Shown here piece by piece: positions 1 through 7,755 of a stretch of DNA of 14,294 bases. Made by a program: the position numbers and the translations under genes. Each line of letters begins with the position of its first letter. The stretch's first letter is position 1. The stretch is from JBBQFC01 sp038321615 (GTDB taxonomy: Bacteria; Bacteroidota; Bacteroidia; Flavobacteriales_D; Cryomorphaceae): contig JBBQFC010000073.1 in the NCBI GenBank assembly GCA_038321615.1, positions 1 to 14,294 of the forward strand, given 5' to 3'. Under the pieces are notes generated by a model. It was given only the letters and a program-made list of their open reading frames with translations, searched no databases and was not told the origin of the DNA.

Positions 1-2435
1 ACGTCCACTTTGGCCACAGCAGCTATCTCATCTCCCTTTCGAAGGTTGATTAGCCGCACACCTTGTGTAGCCCGACCCATAACTCTTAGGTCGGCCACAG
101 CCATGCGAATAATAATTCCACTTTTATTGATAATCATCAAATCATCTTTATCGGTAACGCTCTTGATGGAAATCAGTGCACCAGTTTTCTCGGTAACACT
201 TAAGGTTTTCACACCCTTGCCTCCGCGGTTCGTGATGCGGTAATCGTCGATAGAGCTGCGCTTGCCGTAGCCTTTTTCGGAAACCACAAGAATATCCTGT
301 TCCAGATCATTTAGACAAATCATTCCTATTACCTCATCGTCCTTGTTCTCGAGCGTCACACCTTTCACCCCTTGCGAATTTCTTCCGACTGCACGCGCCG
401 TAGACTCGTTGAAGCGAATGGCTTTCCCACTTTTTTTGGCAAGAATAATTTCGGACTTCCCAGTAGTCAAACGGGCTTCAAGAAGCTGATCGCCTTCCTT
501 GATTGTTATGGCATTGATACCATTTTGTCGGGGACGCGAATAGGCTTCGAGCGAAGTCTTTTTAATAATCCCGTTCTTGGTAGCCATGATTACATTGTGC
601 GTGTTAATGTAATCGGGATCCTTCAGATTGAGCACGTTTATATACGCCATAATCTTATCATCTTGTTCGATATTGATCAAGTTCTGAATAGCGCGCCCCT
701 TTGAGATTTTGGTGCCTTCGGGTATTTCAAACACCCGCATCCAGAAACATTTACCTTTCTCGGTGAAAATCAGGAGGAAATTGTGGTTGGTGGCTACAAA
801 GAGATGCTCCAAGAAATCCTCATCGCGCGTAGCGCTTCCTTTCGACCCCACTCCGCCTCTACTTTGTGTACGGTATTCGGTAAGTGAAGTACGCTTGATA
901 TAGCCTAAATGAGAGATAGTTACCACCACGCTATCGTCGGCAATAAGGTCTTCGATACTCATTTCGCTCGCAGAGTACTCAATGATACTTCGACGTTCGT
1001 CGCCATATTTATCGCGAATTTCGATTAACTCCTCCTTTATTAGCGCCATACGCATACCTTCATCATTGAGCAAATTAGTCAAATGCTCAATCAATTTCAT
1101 CAAGTCGGCATGTTCTTCGCGAATCTTATCCCGCTCGAGGCCGGTAAGTTTCTGCAAGCGCATATCGAGAATCGCTCTTGCCTGTATCTCCGAAAGTCCA
1201 AACGTTTGAATCAAGCCTTCTCGGGCATCTTCGGGGGTGCTGCTGGCTCGGATGAGCGCAATCACCTGTTCTATATTGTCGAGGGCGATAAGCATACCTT
1301 CCAAAATGTGGGCTCGCTCTTCGGCTTTTTTAAGCTCAAACTTGGTGCGGCGCACCACCACAACGTGTCGGTGCTCTACAAAGTGTTGTATCATATCGCG
1401 GAGGTTGAGCATCGTAGGACGACCTTTAACCAAAGCAATATTATTTACAGAAAATGAGTTTTGCAGAGCCGTGTACTTAAACAATTTATTCAGCACTACA
1501 TTTGGAATAGCATCGCGCTTCAGTTCGTACACGATACGCATCCCGTTTCGGTCAGACTCATCGCGAATATCGCTGATACCTTCGATTTTTTTATCGTTCA
1601 CCAAGTCGGCCGTCTTCTTGATCATTTCGGCCTTGTTCACTTGGTAGGGAATTTCATTGACAATGATGGCTTCCCGACCTTCACGTATTTCTTCGATATT
1701 CGCCTTAGCGCGAATCACCACGCGTCCACGACCGGTTTCAAACGCCTGCTTTACACCTTCGTAGCCGTAGATAATCCCACCTGTGGGGAAATCGGGTGCT
1801 TTCACAAACTCCATTAATCCAGCTACGTCGATATCGCGGTTATCAATATATGCTATGGTGGCATTAACCACCTCGGTGAGGTTGTGCGGAGGCATGTTGG
1901 TCGCCATTCCTACAGCTATACCGCTACTTCCGTTAATGAGAAGGTTAGGAACCCGCGTAGGTAAAACGGTAGGTTCCGTGAGCGAATCGTCGAAATTGTT
2001 TGCAAAATCGACGGTATCCTTATCTAAATCTGAGAGAAGCTCTTCAGCTATTTTGCGCAGGCGGGCTTCGGTATATCGCATCGCTGCGGGGCTATCGCCA
2101 TCTACCGATCCGAAGTTACCTTGGCCATCTACTAGCGGATAGCGAAGCGACCAGGGCTGCGCCATACGCACCATGGTATCGTAAACCGATGAATCGCCAT
2201 GCGGGTGGTATTTACCGAGTACCTCACCAACGATACGAGCCGACTTCTTGTAGGCTCGATTTGAAAGCACGCCTAAATCGAGCATTCCGTAAAGCACCCG
2301 TCGGTGTACCGGCTTCAAGCCGTCGCGAACGTCGGGTAGGGCACGAGATACAATAACCGACATTGAGTAATCAATGTAGGCCGAGCGCATCTCGTCTTCA
2401 ATATTAATTGGAATGATCTTTTCTCCTTCTGCCAT
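1..2435 (-). CDS. gyrA: DNA gyrase subunit A (3' end outside window)
   Basis: GyrA is the breakage-reunion subunit of the A2B2 DNA gyrase, which introduces negative supercoils using ATP hydrolysed by GyrB. Reading from the ATG at 2435-2433, 811 codons are open to the window edge, so only the end of the C-terminal DNA-wrapping domain is missing. The start is MAEGEKIIPI. The winged-helix active site is clear: GKYHPHGDSSVYDT at about residues 74-87 and the catalytic tyrosine at 121 in AMRYTE (Tyr122 in E. coli). The quinolone-determining positions are Ser82 and Asp86, equivalent to E. coli Ser83 and Asp87, so the site looks wild type. The GyrA box is QSRGGVG (524-530), a variant of QRRGGKG. After it come the beta-pinwheel repeats with GIIKKTS, KAIRF, KRSSIDDY and GIIIRM motifs. 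The frame is intact in every stretch I translated. ParC/GrlA is the alternative, but the GyrA box favours GyrA. Confidence 0.97.
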   Translation of the reverse strand, partial: MAEGEKIIPINIEDEMRSAYIDYSMSVIVSRALPDVRDGLKPVHRRVLYGMLDLGVLSNRAYKKSARIVGEVLGKYHPHGDSSVYDTMVRMAQPWSLRYPLVDGQGNFGSVDGDSPAAMRYTEARLRKIAEELLSDLDKDTVDFANNFDDSLTEPTVLPTRVPNLLINGSSGIAVGMATNMPPHNLTEVVNATIAYIDNRDIDVAGLMEFVKAPDFPTGGIIYGYEGVKQAFETGRGRVVIRAKANIEEIREGREAIIVNEIPYQVNKAEMIKKTADLVNDKKIEGISDIRDESDRNGMRIVYELKRDAIPNVVLNKLFKYTALQNSFSVNNIALVKGRPTMLNLRDMIQHFVEHRHVVVVRRTKFELKKAEERAHILEGMLIALDNIEQVIALIRASSTPEDAREGLIQTFGLSEIQARAILDMRLQKLTGLERDKIREEHADLMKLIEHLTNLLNDEGMRMALIKEELIEIRDKYGDERRSIIEYSASEMSIEDLIADDSVVVTISHLGYIKRTSLTEYRTQSRGGVGSKGSATRDEDFLEHLFVATNHNFLLIFTEKGKCFWMRVFEIPEGTKISKGRAIQNLINIEQDDKIMAYINVLNLKDPDYINTHNVIMATKNGIIKKTSLEAYSRPRQNGINAITIKEGDQLLEARLTTGKSEIILAKKSGKAIRFNESTARAVGRNSQGVKGVTLENKDDEVIGMICLNDLEQDILVVSEKGYGKRSSIDDYRITNRGGKGVKTLSVTEKTGALISIKSVTDKDDLMIINKSGIIIRMAVADLRVMGRATQGVRLINLRKGDEIAAVAKVD

Positions 2436-2685
2436 TATGGTAAACTTTTAAGAAATTGTATGGTTATTGCTCCAAGCGGAGCGAGCGTTCGAAATTACGC
2501 ATTCCCTTATCCGAAGCCCTTTAAAAAGAGTGCGTAATTTTCAACAAAAACGTGTGCAATAAAAGCGCGCAAGGTGTCAAGATGGCAGAAATGTCAGAGA
2601 TATATTTGAAACTATGGTAAAACCGATTAATTTAATCGAATATTTACCAAAAAGTGATTTTTCAATCGAATTAAAAAGTCCAAAA
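2436..2685. promoter_or_regulatory. Divergent gyrA/clpC intergenic region with inverted repeat
   Basis: This is the only region that can carry control signals for both gyrA (leftward) and clpC (rightward). It holds a perfect 10-base inverted repeat, AAATTACGCA (2492-2501) and TGCGTAATTT (2531-2540), with 29 bases between the arms. Each arm contains a one-mismatch version of the -7 element pointing outward: TAATTTCG on the minus strand (2497-2490) towards gyrA and TAATTTTC on the plus strand (2535-2542) towards clpC. A short hairpin, GCTCC/GGAGC with a 4-base loop (2469-2482), would lie in the gyrA leader. A strict TATATTTG is at 2601-2608. That this region holds promoters is safe from gene orientation. 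The role of the repeat is inference. Confidence 0.55.
2601..2608 (+). promoter_or_regulatory. Candidate -7 promoter element for clpC
   Basis: TATATTTG matches the Bacteroidota -7 consensus TAnnTTTG exactly. No TTG is found at the usual -33 distance. Transcription would begin near 2613-2615, on or beside the upstream in-frame ATG at 2614. That favours translation from the ATG at 2686 with a leader of about 72 bases. Confidence 0.5.
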
Positions 2686-5268
2686 ATGGAAGCAAAATTT
2701 TCGCCCAGAGTTAAAGATGTGATCAGTTTCAGCAGAGAAGAGGCTTTGCGTTTGGGCCACGACTATATAGGTGTGGAGCACCTCTTACTCGGCATTATTC
2801 GCGAAGGTGAAGGTACCGCAATACAGATCATGAAGAGCTTGGGCGTAAGCCTTAAAGAACTTCGCGGCGTAGTGGAATCATCTACCCGTACAGCCCCTGT
2901 GAAATCGGGTAACTTAGGAAATATTCCCTTGGTAAAGCAGGCCGAAAAGGTTTTGAAGATTACCTACTTGGAAGCCCGGCTTTTCAAAAGTCCTACCATC
3001 GGTACAGAGCATTTACTTTTAAGTATTCTTAAAGATGAGGACAACGCCGCTACGCGTTCACTTCTTAAGTTCAACGTAGATTACGAAACGGTACGCGAAG
3101 AACTCGAAACCATGAAGATGGGTGACGAAGGAAGGAATCTCGAAGCTCCCCGCGCTGATTTCCCTGGCAACCAAGACGACGACGACGATGATGCATCAAG
3201 CGGATTCTCGGCTTCTGGCAGCGGAACAAAGAAAGCTGGAGAGTCTAAATCAAAAACCCCGGTGCTCGATAACTTTGGTCGCGATCTTACCAAAATGGCC
3301 GAAGAAGATAAACTCGACCCCATTGTAGGCCGGGAAAAAGAAATTGAACGTGTTTCGCAAATTCTCTCGCGAAGGAAAAAGAACAATCCGGTACTCATCG
3401 GTGAGCCTGGTGTGGGTAAATCAGCTATTGCCGAAGGTCTCGCTCTTCGAATCGTTCAGCGCAAAGTATCGAGAGTTCTTTTCGATAAGCGTATTGTATC
3501 GCTCGATGTGGCTTCACTGGTAGCGGGAACTAAATACCGCGGCCAGTTTGAAGAACGTATGAAAGCCGTGATGAACGAGTTGGAAAAATCGCCTGATGTG
3601 ATTCTTTTCATCGACGAAATTCACACGATCGTTGGAGCTGGTGGAGCGAGTGGTTCGCTCGATGCTTCCAATATGTTTAAACCAGCTCTTGCCCGTGGCG
3701 AAATTCAATGTATCGGAGCTACCACACTCGATGAGTATCGCCAGTACATAGAGAAAGATGGGGCGCTCGAACGCCGTTTCCAAAAGGTAATGGTAGAGCC
3801 TACTACGCCTGAAGAAACTGTGCAGATTCTCAAAAACATCAAGGAGAAATACGAAATTCACCACAGCGTAAATTATACCGACGAAGCGCTCGAAGCATGC
3901 GTAAGTCTTACTACGCGCTACATTTCCGATCGCCACCTACCCGATAAGGCAATTGATGCCATGGACGAAGTGGGCTCGCGCGTGCATATCACAAACATCA
4001 ACGTACCTGCAGAGATAATCGAAGCAGAGCGCAAGATCGAAGAGATCAAGGACGAAAAAAACCGAGTAGTACGAAGCCAGAAGTACGAAGAAGCAGCTAA
4101 GCTTCGCGACAAGGAACGGAGCCTGCTCGAAGAACTTGAACGCGCCAAGGCACGTTGGGAAGAAGAGTCAAAGAGCTTAAGAATTACTGTTACTGTAGAC
4201 AATGTGGAAGAAGTTGTCGCCATGATGACCGGTATTCCCGTGCAGCGCATTGCAGAAAAGGAAAGCGGAAGGCTCTCACGGATGAACGAAGAAATGCAAG
4301 GCAGAGTGATTGGCCAAGAAGATGCCATCAGGAAAGTGGTGAAAGCAATTCAACGTAATCGCGCCGGGTTGAAGGATCCGACCAAGCCAATAGGAAGCTT
4401 CATTTTCCTGGGACCCACGGGTGTGGGTAAAACCCAGCTCGCCAAAGAGCTCGCACGATTCCTTTTCCAGAGCGACGAAGCTCTAATCCGTATCGACATG
4501 AGCGAATACATGGAGAAGTTTGCCATAAGCCGACTGATTGGTGCACCTCCCGGCTACATTGGGTACGAAGAAGGCGGACAGCTCACAGAAAAAGTGCGGC
4601 GTCGCCCCTACTCAATCATTTTGCTCGACGAGATCGAAAAGGCTCATCCGGACGTGTTTAATTTACTCCTGCAAGCGTTGGATGATGGCCAACTAACCGA
4701 CAGCCTCGGTCGCCGAATAGATTTTCGAAATACGATCATGATTATGACTTCGAATATCGGAGCCCGTCAATTAAGTGATTTCGGAACAGGCGTTGGTTTT
4801 GGCACTGCCACCCGAATGGAAAACGAAGCAACCGCCACCCAGTCGATCATCCAAAACGCCTTGAAAAAAGCCTTCGCTCCTGAATTCTTAAATCGGATCG
4901 ATGACGTGGTGATTTTCAATTCCCTTTCTCGAGCCGATATCCACAAGATCATCGACATCGAATTGGAGAAATTGTACAAGCGCATTATCGCTTTGGGTTA
5001 CAACATCAAACTTACCGATGTTGCTAAAGACTTCATTGCCGAAAAGGGCTTCGATGAGAAATTTGGAGCCAGACCACTTAAACGTGCCATTCAAAAGTAC
5101 GTGGAAGATCCCCTAGCCGAAGAGATCATCAATTCCAGCCTTCAGGAAGGAGATACCATTCACATCGGCTACAAGAAGGAGAAGGAAGAGATTACAATAA
5201 AAATCACCAAGGCTAAGAAAACCAAGGAAGAAGAACAGAATAATCCAGATACCGATCCTGCGGCTTAA
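2686..5268 (+). CDS. clpC: ATP-dependent Clp protease ATP-binding subunit ClpC
   Basis: ClpC is a cytoplasmic class I HSP100 AAA+ unfoldase that feeds proteins into the ClpP protease. The product is 860 aa, a normal ClpC length. In order it has two Clp_N repeats (about 3-145), a flexible linker with six aspartates (164-169), the first ATPase domain with Walker A GEPGVGKS (239-246) and Walker B VILFIDE (305-311), a UVR/coiled-coil middle domain (about 445-495), and the second ATPase domain with Walker A GPTGVGKT (576-583), Walker B IILLDE (644-649) and sensor 2 GARPLKR (794-800). VGF (703-705) sits where the ClpP-docking loop is expected. The frame is open from an ATG at 2614, which would add 24 residues. 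I chose 2686 because MEAKFSPRVKDV is the usual ClpC beginning and the promoter element lies just before 2614. The middle domain separates it from ClpB and ClpA. No ClpP gene or McsAB adaptor gene is in the window. Confidence 0.96.
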   Translation: MEAKFSPRVKDVISFSREEALRLGHDYIGVEHLLLGIIREGEGTAIQIMKSLGVSLKELRGVVESSTRTAPVKSGNLGNIPLVKQAEKVLKITYLEARLFKSPTIGTEHLLLSILKDEDNAATRSLLKFNVDYETVREELETMKMGDEGRNLEAPRADFPGNQDDDDDDASSGFSASGSGTKKAGESKSKTPVLDNFGRDLTKMAEEDKLDPIVGREKEIERVSQILSRRKKNNPVLIGEPGVGKSAIAEGLALRIVQRKVSRVLFDKRIVSLDVASLVAGTKYRGQFEERMKAVMNELEKSPDVILFIDEIHTIVGAGGASGSLDASNMFKPALARGEIQCIGATTLDEYRQYIEKDGALERRFQKVMVEPTTPEETVQILKNIKEKYEIHHSVNYTDEALEACVSLTTRYISDRHLPDKAIDAMDEVGSRVHITNINVPAEIIEAERKIEEIKDEKNRVVRSQKYEEAAKLRDKERSLLEELERAKARWEEESKSLRITVTVDNVEEVVAMMTGIPVQRIAEKESGRLSRMNEEMQGRVIGQEDAIRKVVKAIQRNRAGLKDPTKPIGSFIFLGPTGVGKTQLAKELARFLFQSDEALIRIDMSEYMEKFAISRLIGAPPGYIGYEEGGQLTEKVRRRPYSIILLDEIEKAHPDVFNLLLQALDDGQLTDSLGRRIDFRNTIMIMTSNIGARQLSDFGTGVGFGTATRMENEATATQSIIQNALKKAFAPEFLNRIDDVVIFNSLSRADIHKIIDIELEKLYKRIIALGYNIKLTDVAKDFIAEKGFDEKFGARPLKRAIQKYVEDPLAEEIINSSLQEGDTIHIGYKKEKEEITIKITKAKKTKEEEQNNPDTDPAA

Positions 5269-5282
5269 GCCATTGAACTAAT

Positions 5283-5319
5283 AAAAAAGCCACTTCACTA
5301 TTTGGAGTGGCTTTTTTTT
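5283..5319. terminator. Bidirectional intrinsic terminator
   Basis: AGCCACTTC (5288-5296) pairs with GGAGTGGCT (5304-5312), with one G-T pair, around a 7-base loop. The stem is flanked by A6 on the left and T8 on the right, so both strands give a U-tract. It starts 15 bases after the clpC stop and 31 bases after the end of the minus-strand gene at 5350, and so can end transcription of both. Confidence 0.92.
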
Positions 5320-5349
5320 GATCTCTTCTGTTCAATTAAGGTAGCACTT

Positions 5350-5691
5350 CTAAACGCCCAAATTGCTGTTAAGGTCACTTTGATTGCGATCGTAAACCGA
5401 CTTTCTAAATTCTATTAATTCCTTCATAGCGCCAGCAGAAAGAAATCGACTGACATATAAAGGAGGTTTCTGTTCTGCGTAATATCTCAGAGCGTGCAAA
5501 TAGTCGTCTATTCGCGCACTCCAGAGATTGACTGAAACTTTTATGCATTCTTCAAGAGAAATTGTGCGATTATCAAAAAGTTTCTCAAAAGTCCAATATG
5601 CTTCTGGCTCCCAATCATCTGGTGACTCTAAAGCACATATAATTTCTTCGTTAGCGTAAAATTTTTGGCTAGTTACCACTTTTAATACCAA
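5350..5691 (-). CDS. Hypothetical protein, AT-rich
   Basis: I do not recognise this 113-residue protein. It is soluble and probably helical, with no signal peptide or membrane segment. It is rich in aromatic residues and charge: DDWEPEAYWTFEKLF (about 25-39), NLWSARIDDYLHALRYYAEQ (54-73). No ATG is available near the 5' end. The longest version starts at TTG (5691), with GTG at 5679 as an alternative. It follows the anchored Ig-like gene by 29 bases and shares the 5283-5319 terminator, so it is probably the last gene of that transcript. A hand count of about 290 of its bases gave roughly 37% G+C, compared with 50% in one 60-base clpC sample, which could mean recent acquisition. It may be a lineage-specific orphan. 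That it is a real gene is likely from the tidy spacing and terminator but unproven. Confidence 0.55.
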   Translation of the reverse strand: MVLKVVTSQKFYANEEIICALESPDDWEPEAYWTFEKLFDNRTISLEECIKVSVNLWSARIDDYLHALRYYAEQKPPLYVSRFLSAGAMKELIEFRKSVYDRNQSDLNSNLGV

Positions 5692-5720
5692 TAATCTGAA
5701 GGAGCTTAATAAAGCGATTG

Positions 5721-6092
5721 TTATTGCATGTAAAGCTTTATATGCCTTGTTGTTGTTTGATTTGGAAACTCAATTTTCAACTCATAGGCGCCCGCAGCAA
5801 GGTTCGAAAAATCGAGTTCCACATCATGCGTTCCTACGGCAAAATTGCGTTCTAGGAGCACGGCCAAAATGCGGCCATCTTCTCCGCTCAATTTTACAAC
5901 TACGTTGCCGGCTAGCGTCAGCTCAAATCGGAGGCTTTCGGGCTTGGTGAATAGCTGCCTGGCGAAAGGAAAAACGTACGGAAAAGTTGCTTGGAGCTCA
6001 TTGCGTCGCAAATAGCGCAACAACCAGCGATAAAACACAAATCCAAAGAGCACAATGCTCGATACCAATAGGTACCTGGTGATGCTTTCCAT
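5721..6092 (-). CDS. Membrane-anchored small protein with Ig-like / T9SS-CTD-like domain
   Basis: The 123-aa product has one N-terminal membrane helix (about 7-22), followed by the basic stretch RWLLRYLRR, a linker, and a beta-rich domain (about 52-121). The C-terminal pattern, with VGTHDVELDFSNLAAGAYELKI at about 86-107 given here only as a pattern of G-H, D-x-S-x-L, G-x-Y and a final basic strand, resembles the beta-sandwich seen in FlgD-type Ig domains and T9SS type A sorting domains. It lacks the FPNP motif that opens real sorting domains and has no clear signal-peptidase site, so it is probably an anchored protein and not T9SS cargo. Basic residues after the helix suggest the domain may face the cytoplasm, though this is weak. 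Its ATG overlaps the DUF493 stop by one base (TAATG), so the two are translationally coupled. Function unknown. Confidence 0.72.
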   Translation of the reverse strand: MESITRYLLVSSIVLFGFVFYRWLLRYLRRNELQATFPYVFPFARQLFTKPESLRFELTLAGNVVVKLSGEDGRILAVLLERNFAVGTHDVELDFSNLAAGAYELKIEFPNQTTTRHIKLYMQ

Positions 6093-6367
6093 TAAAGCGC
6101 GATTAGACCTTCGATTTCAGATGCTTTTTGATAACATTCTAAAACTTTATCGGGATTGAGCATAAGCTCTTTTGCAGTGATACTGGTGTATTTGCCATTT
6201 TTTGACTCGCTCCGTCTAATCTCAGACGTCTCGGCATTGAACAATGCTTCTACCTTAGCTATTTTCTCATTATCGCTAGGTACTATAAACTTAAACATGT
6301 ACACGCCAGGCCAACTCTGGCTAGCTCCGAGGGTTTCCCTTATTCGGTTCAAATCCTTTTCATCCAT
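6092..6367 (-). CDS. DUF493 family protein (YbeD-like)
   Basis: This 91-aa protein fits the DUF493 family, represented in E. coli by YbeD, a small ferredoxin-like alpha/beta protein of undefined function often found near lipoate genes in proteobacteria. The visible core is WPGVYMFKFIVP (19-30), then SESKNGKYTSITAKE (53-67) and the end EIEGLIAL. These correspond to the family's first strand, the SxxGKYxSxT strand and the final strand. No lipoate gene is nearby, so the proteobacterial context does not carry over. It heads a minus-strand cluster: its stop overlaps the start of the anchored Ig-like gene. A strict promoter element lies 5 bases before the ATG, leaving almost no leader. The family call is firm. 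The job of the protein is not known. Confidence 0.85.
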   Translation of the reverse strand: MDEKDLNRIRETLGASQSWPGVYMFKFIVPSDNEKIAKVEALFNAETSEIRRSESKNGKYTSITAKELMLNPDKVLECYQKASEIEGLIAL

Positions 6368-6371
6368 TGGG

Positions 6372-6379
6372 CAAATTTA
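6372..6379 (-). promoter_or_regulatory. Candidate promoter (-7 element) of the DUF493 cluster
   Basis: On the minus strand TAAATTTG (6379-6372) matches TAnnTTTG exactly, with a TTG 17 bases further upstream, within the -33 spacing known for Bacteroidota. The element ends 4 bases before the ATG at 6367, so the transcript may start at or next to the start codon. Confidence 0.6.
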
Positions 6380-6480
6380 ACCAAAAGGAAGCAGCCCAAC
6401 AGCCCTTTACAACGATCGAAATTATTGATCTTTGCATGCCGACAGGTATCCAAATGCCGACCTAAACATCCATATATTTA

Positions 6481-7752
6481 ATGAAAAATCTCATTCCCGC
6501 GCTCGTCTTCATCGGGATTTTAATCGTTGTCGATCTCTACACGTACAAATCGCTACGCCTACTTACATCGCCCATATCAAAAACAGGCCTTCGAACCTTC
6601 TTCCACATGCTCTACTGGGCGGCGTCATTGGCGACTTATAGCCTGGTGATTTATGCCTTTTTAAATTTCAACCGGCAGAGTATGGCCAAGGAAAAATACT
6701 TCATTTTCTTCATGGGTTTCAGCGTGGTGTTGCTATTTATCATGCCCAAAATTATTGTGGTATTCTTCCATCTGTTCGATGATCTTATTCATGGGCTGCG
6801 CTACTTGGCACAAATCATTACCTCTTCACCAAATCCTGCAGATGGCGGAAGAGCCGGAATAACCCGTTGGCAATTTATCAATCGCACAGGTTGGGTAATG
6901 GCGGCGCTGCCCTTCGTCGGAATCTTGTACGGTATTTTACGCGGTCGTTTCGATTTCCGGATTGAACGACATGAGATACTTTCCAATCAATGGCCCGATG
7001 GCGAAAACAGTCTACGGATAGTTCAAATTTCCGATATGCATATCGGTAGTTTCTTCGACAATCACGCTGCAGTACTGGAGGGAATTGAAAAAGTAAATGC
7101 TTTGGAGCCTGATATTATCTGCTTCACCGGCGATATGGTCAATAATTTCGCTAACGAGCTGGACGGCTGGGAACCAATCATTTCTCAACTAAAGGCCAAA
7201 TACGGCAAATTCTCCATTTTGGGAAACCATGATTACGGCGATTATGTACAGTGGTCAAGCGCAGCCGTTCGAACCAAAAACTTAGACGATTTAAAAAGAA
7301 GGCATGAAGAAATGGGCTTTCGCCTTTTACTGAATGAAAAGGTAGATTTCGCTCTGCCTTCCGGCAAAAAGATTGAAATCATTGGAATCGAAAATTGGGG
7401 CTTGGGTGGCTTCAGCCAATATGGGGATTTGGCGAAAGCTACAGCCAAAAGCGATCCGACTAATTTCCAGCTTCTCCTTTCCCACGACCCATCACATTGG
7501 GATGCAGAAGTTCTGGATAAAACTTCTATAAATCTCTCGCTCGCAGGCCATACCCATGGAATGCAATTTGGAGTGGAAATCCCGGGCATTATCAAGTGGA
7601 GTCCAGTAAAATACCGCTACCCGCGCTGGGCCGGGTTGTACCAAAAAGGCAATCAACACCTCCACGTTAATCGTGGCTTCGGATATATTGGTTTTGCTGG
7701 GCGAGTGGGAATGCGGCCCGAAATAAGCCTTCTTGAATTAAAAAAGGGTTAA
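6481..7752 (+). CDS. Membrane-bound metallophosphoesterase (YkuE/YaeI-like)
   Basis: The protein (423 aa) has hydrophobic segments at about 4-22, 40-62, 73-97 and a shorter one at 138-153, followed by a calcineurin-type phosphoesterase domain (about 178-420). All metal-site motifs are present: DMH (Asp185, His187), GD (217-218), GNHD (248-251), the lone His335 in SHDP, and GHTHG (356-360). Such enzymes use a two-metal centre to hydrolyse phosphomono- or phosphodiesters. Relatives YkuE of Bacillus and YaeI of E. coli act at the cell envelope. The membrane segments suggest a lipid or envelope substrate, but the sequence does not name it. It is divergent from the DUF493 cluster and converges on the HMG-CoA lyase gene with 3 bases between stops and no recognisable terminator. 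GATCTTTG at 6427-6434 is only a poor promoter match. Confidence 0.9.
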   Translation: MKNLIPALVFIGILIVVDLYTYKSLRLLTSPISKTGLRTFFHMLYWAASLATYSLVIYAFLNFNRQSMAKEKYFIFFMGFSVVLLFIMPKIIVVFFHLFDDLIHGLRYLAQIITSSPNPADGGRAGITRWQFINRTGWVMAALPFVGILYGILRGRFDFRIERHEILSNQWPDGENSLRIVQISDMHIGSFFDNHAAVLEGIEKVNALEPDIICFTGDMVNNFANELDGWEPIISQLKAKYGKFSILGNHDYGDYVQWSSAAVRTKNLDDLKRRHEEMGFRLLLNEKVDFALPSGKKIEIIGIENWGLGGFSQYGDLAKATAKSDPTNFQLLLSHDPSHWDAEVLDKTSINLSLAGHTHGMQFGVEIPGIIKWSPVKYRYPRWAGLYQKGNQHLHVNRGFGYIGFAGRVGMRPEISLLELKKG

Positions 7753-7755
7753 AAA

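Noticed and set aside
10..2356. Many plus-strand readings over the first 2.4 kb
   Set aside because: All are antisense shadows of gyrA, which is open throughout on the minus strand.
2582..2620. 12-codon reading ATG 2582 to TAA as a leader peptide
   Set aside because: It spans the promoter element itself, and nothing in its sequence suggests attenuation.
2614..2685. 24-residue N-terminal extension of ClpC
   Set aside because: It overlaps the expected transcription start and is not part of the known ClpC N-terminus.
3172..3192. GAC/GAT run encoding six aspartates in ClpC as a contingency repeat
   Set aside because: Mixed codons and a variable acidic linker at this place is normal for the family; slippage by whole codons would not break the frame.
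3081..3398. 105-residue minus-strand reading inside clpC
   Set aside because: Low-complexity Ser/Phe-rich antisense shadow of a well-supported gene.
6427..6434. GATCTTTG as promoter of the metallophosphoesterase gene
   Set aside because: First base mismatches the consensus and no -33 TTG is present at the right distance.
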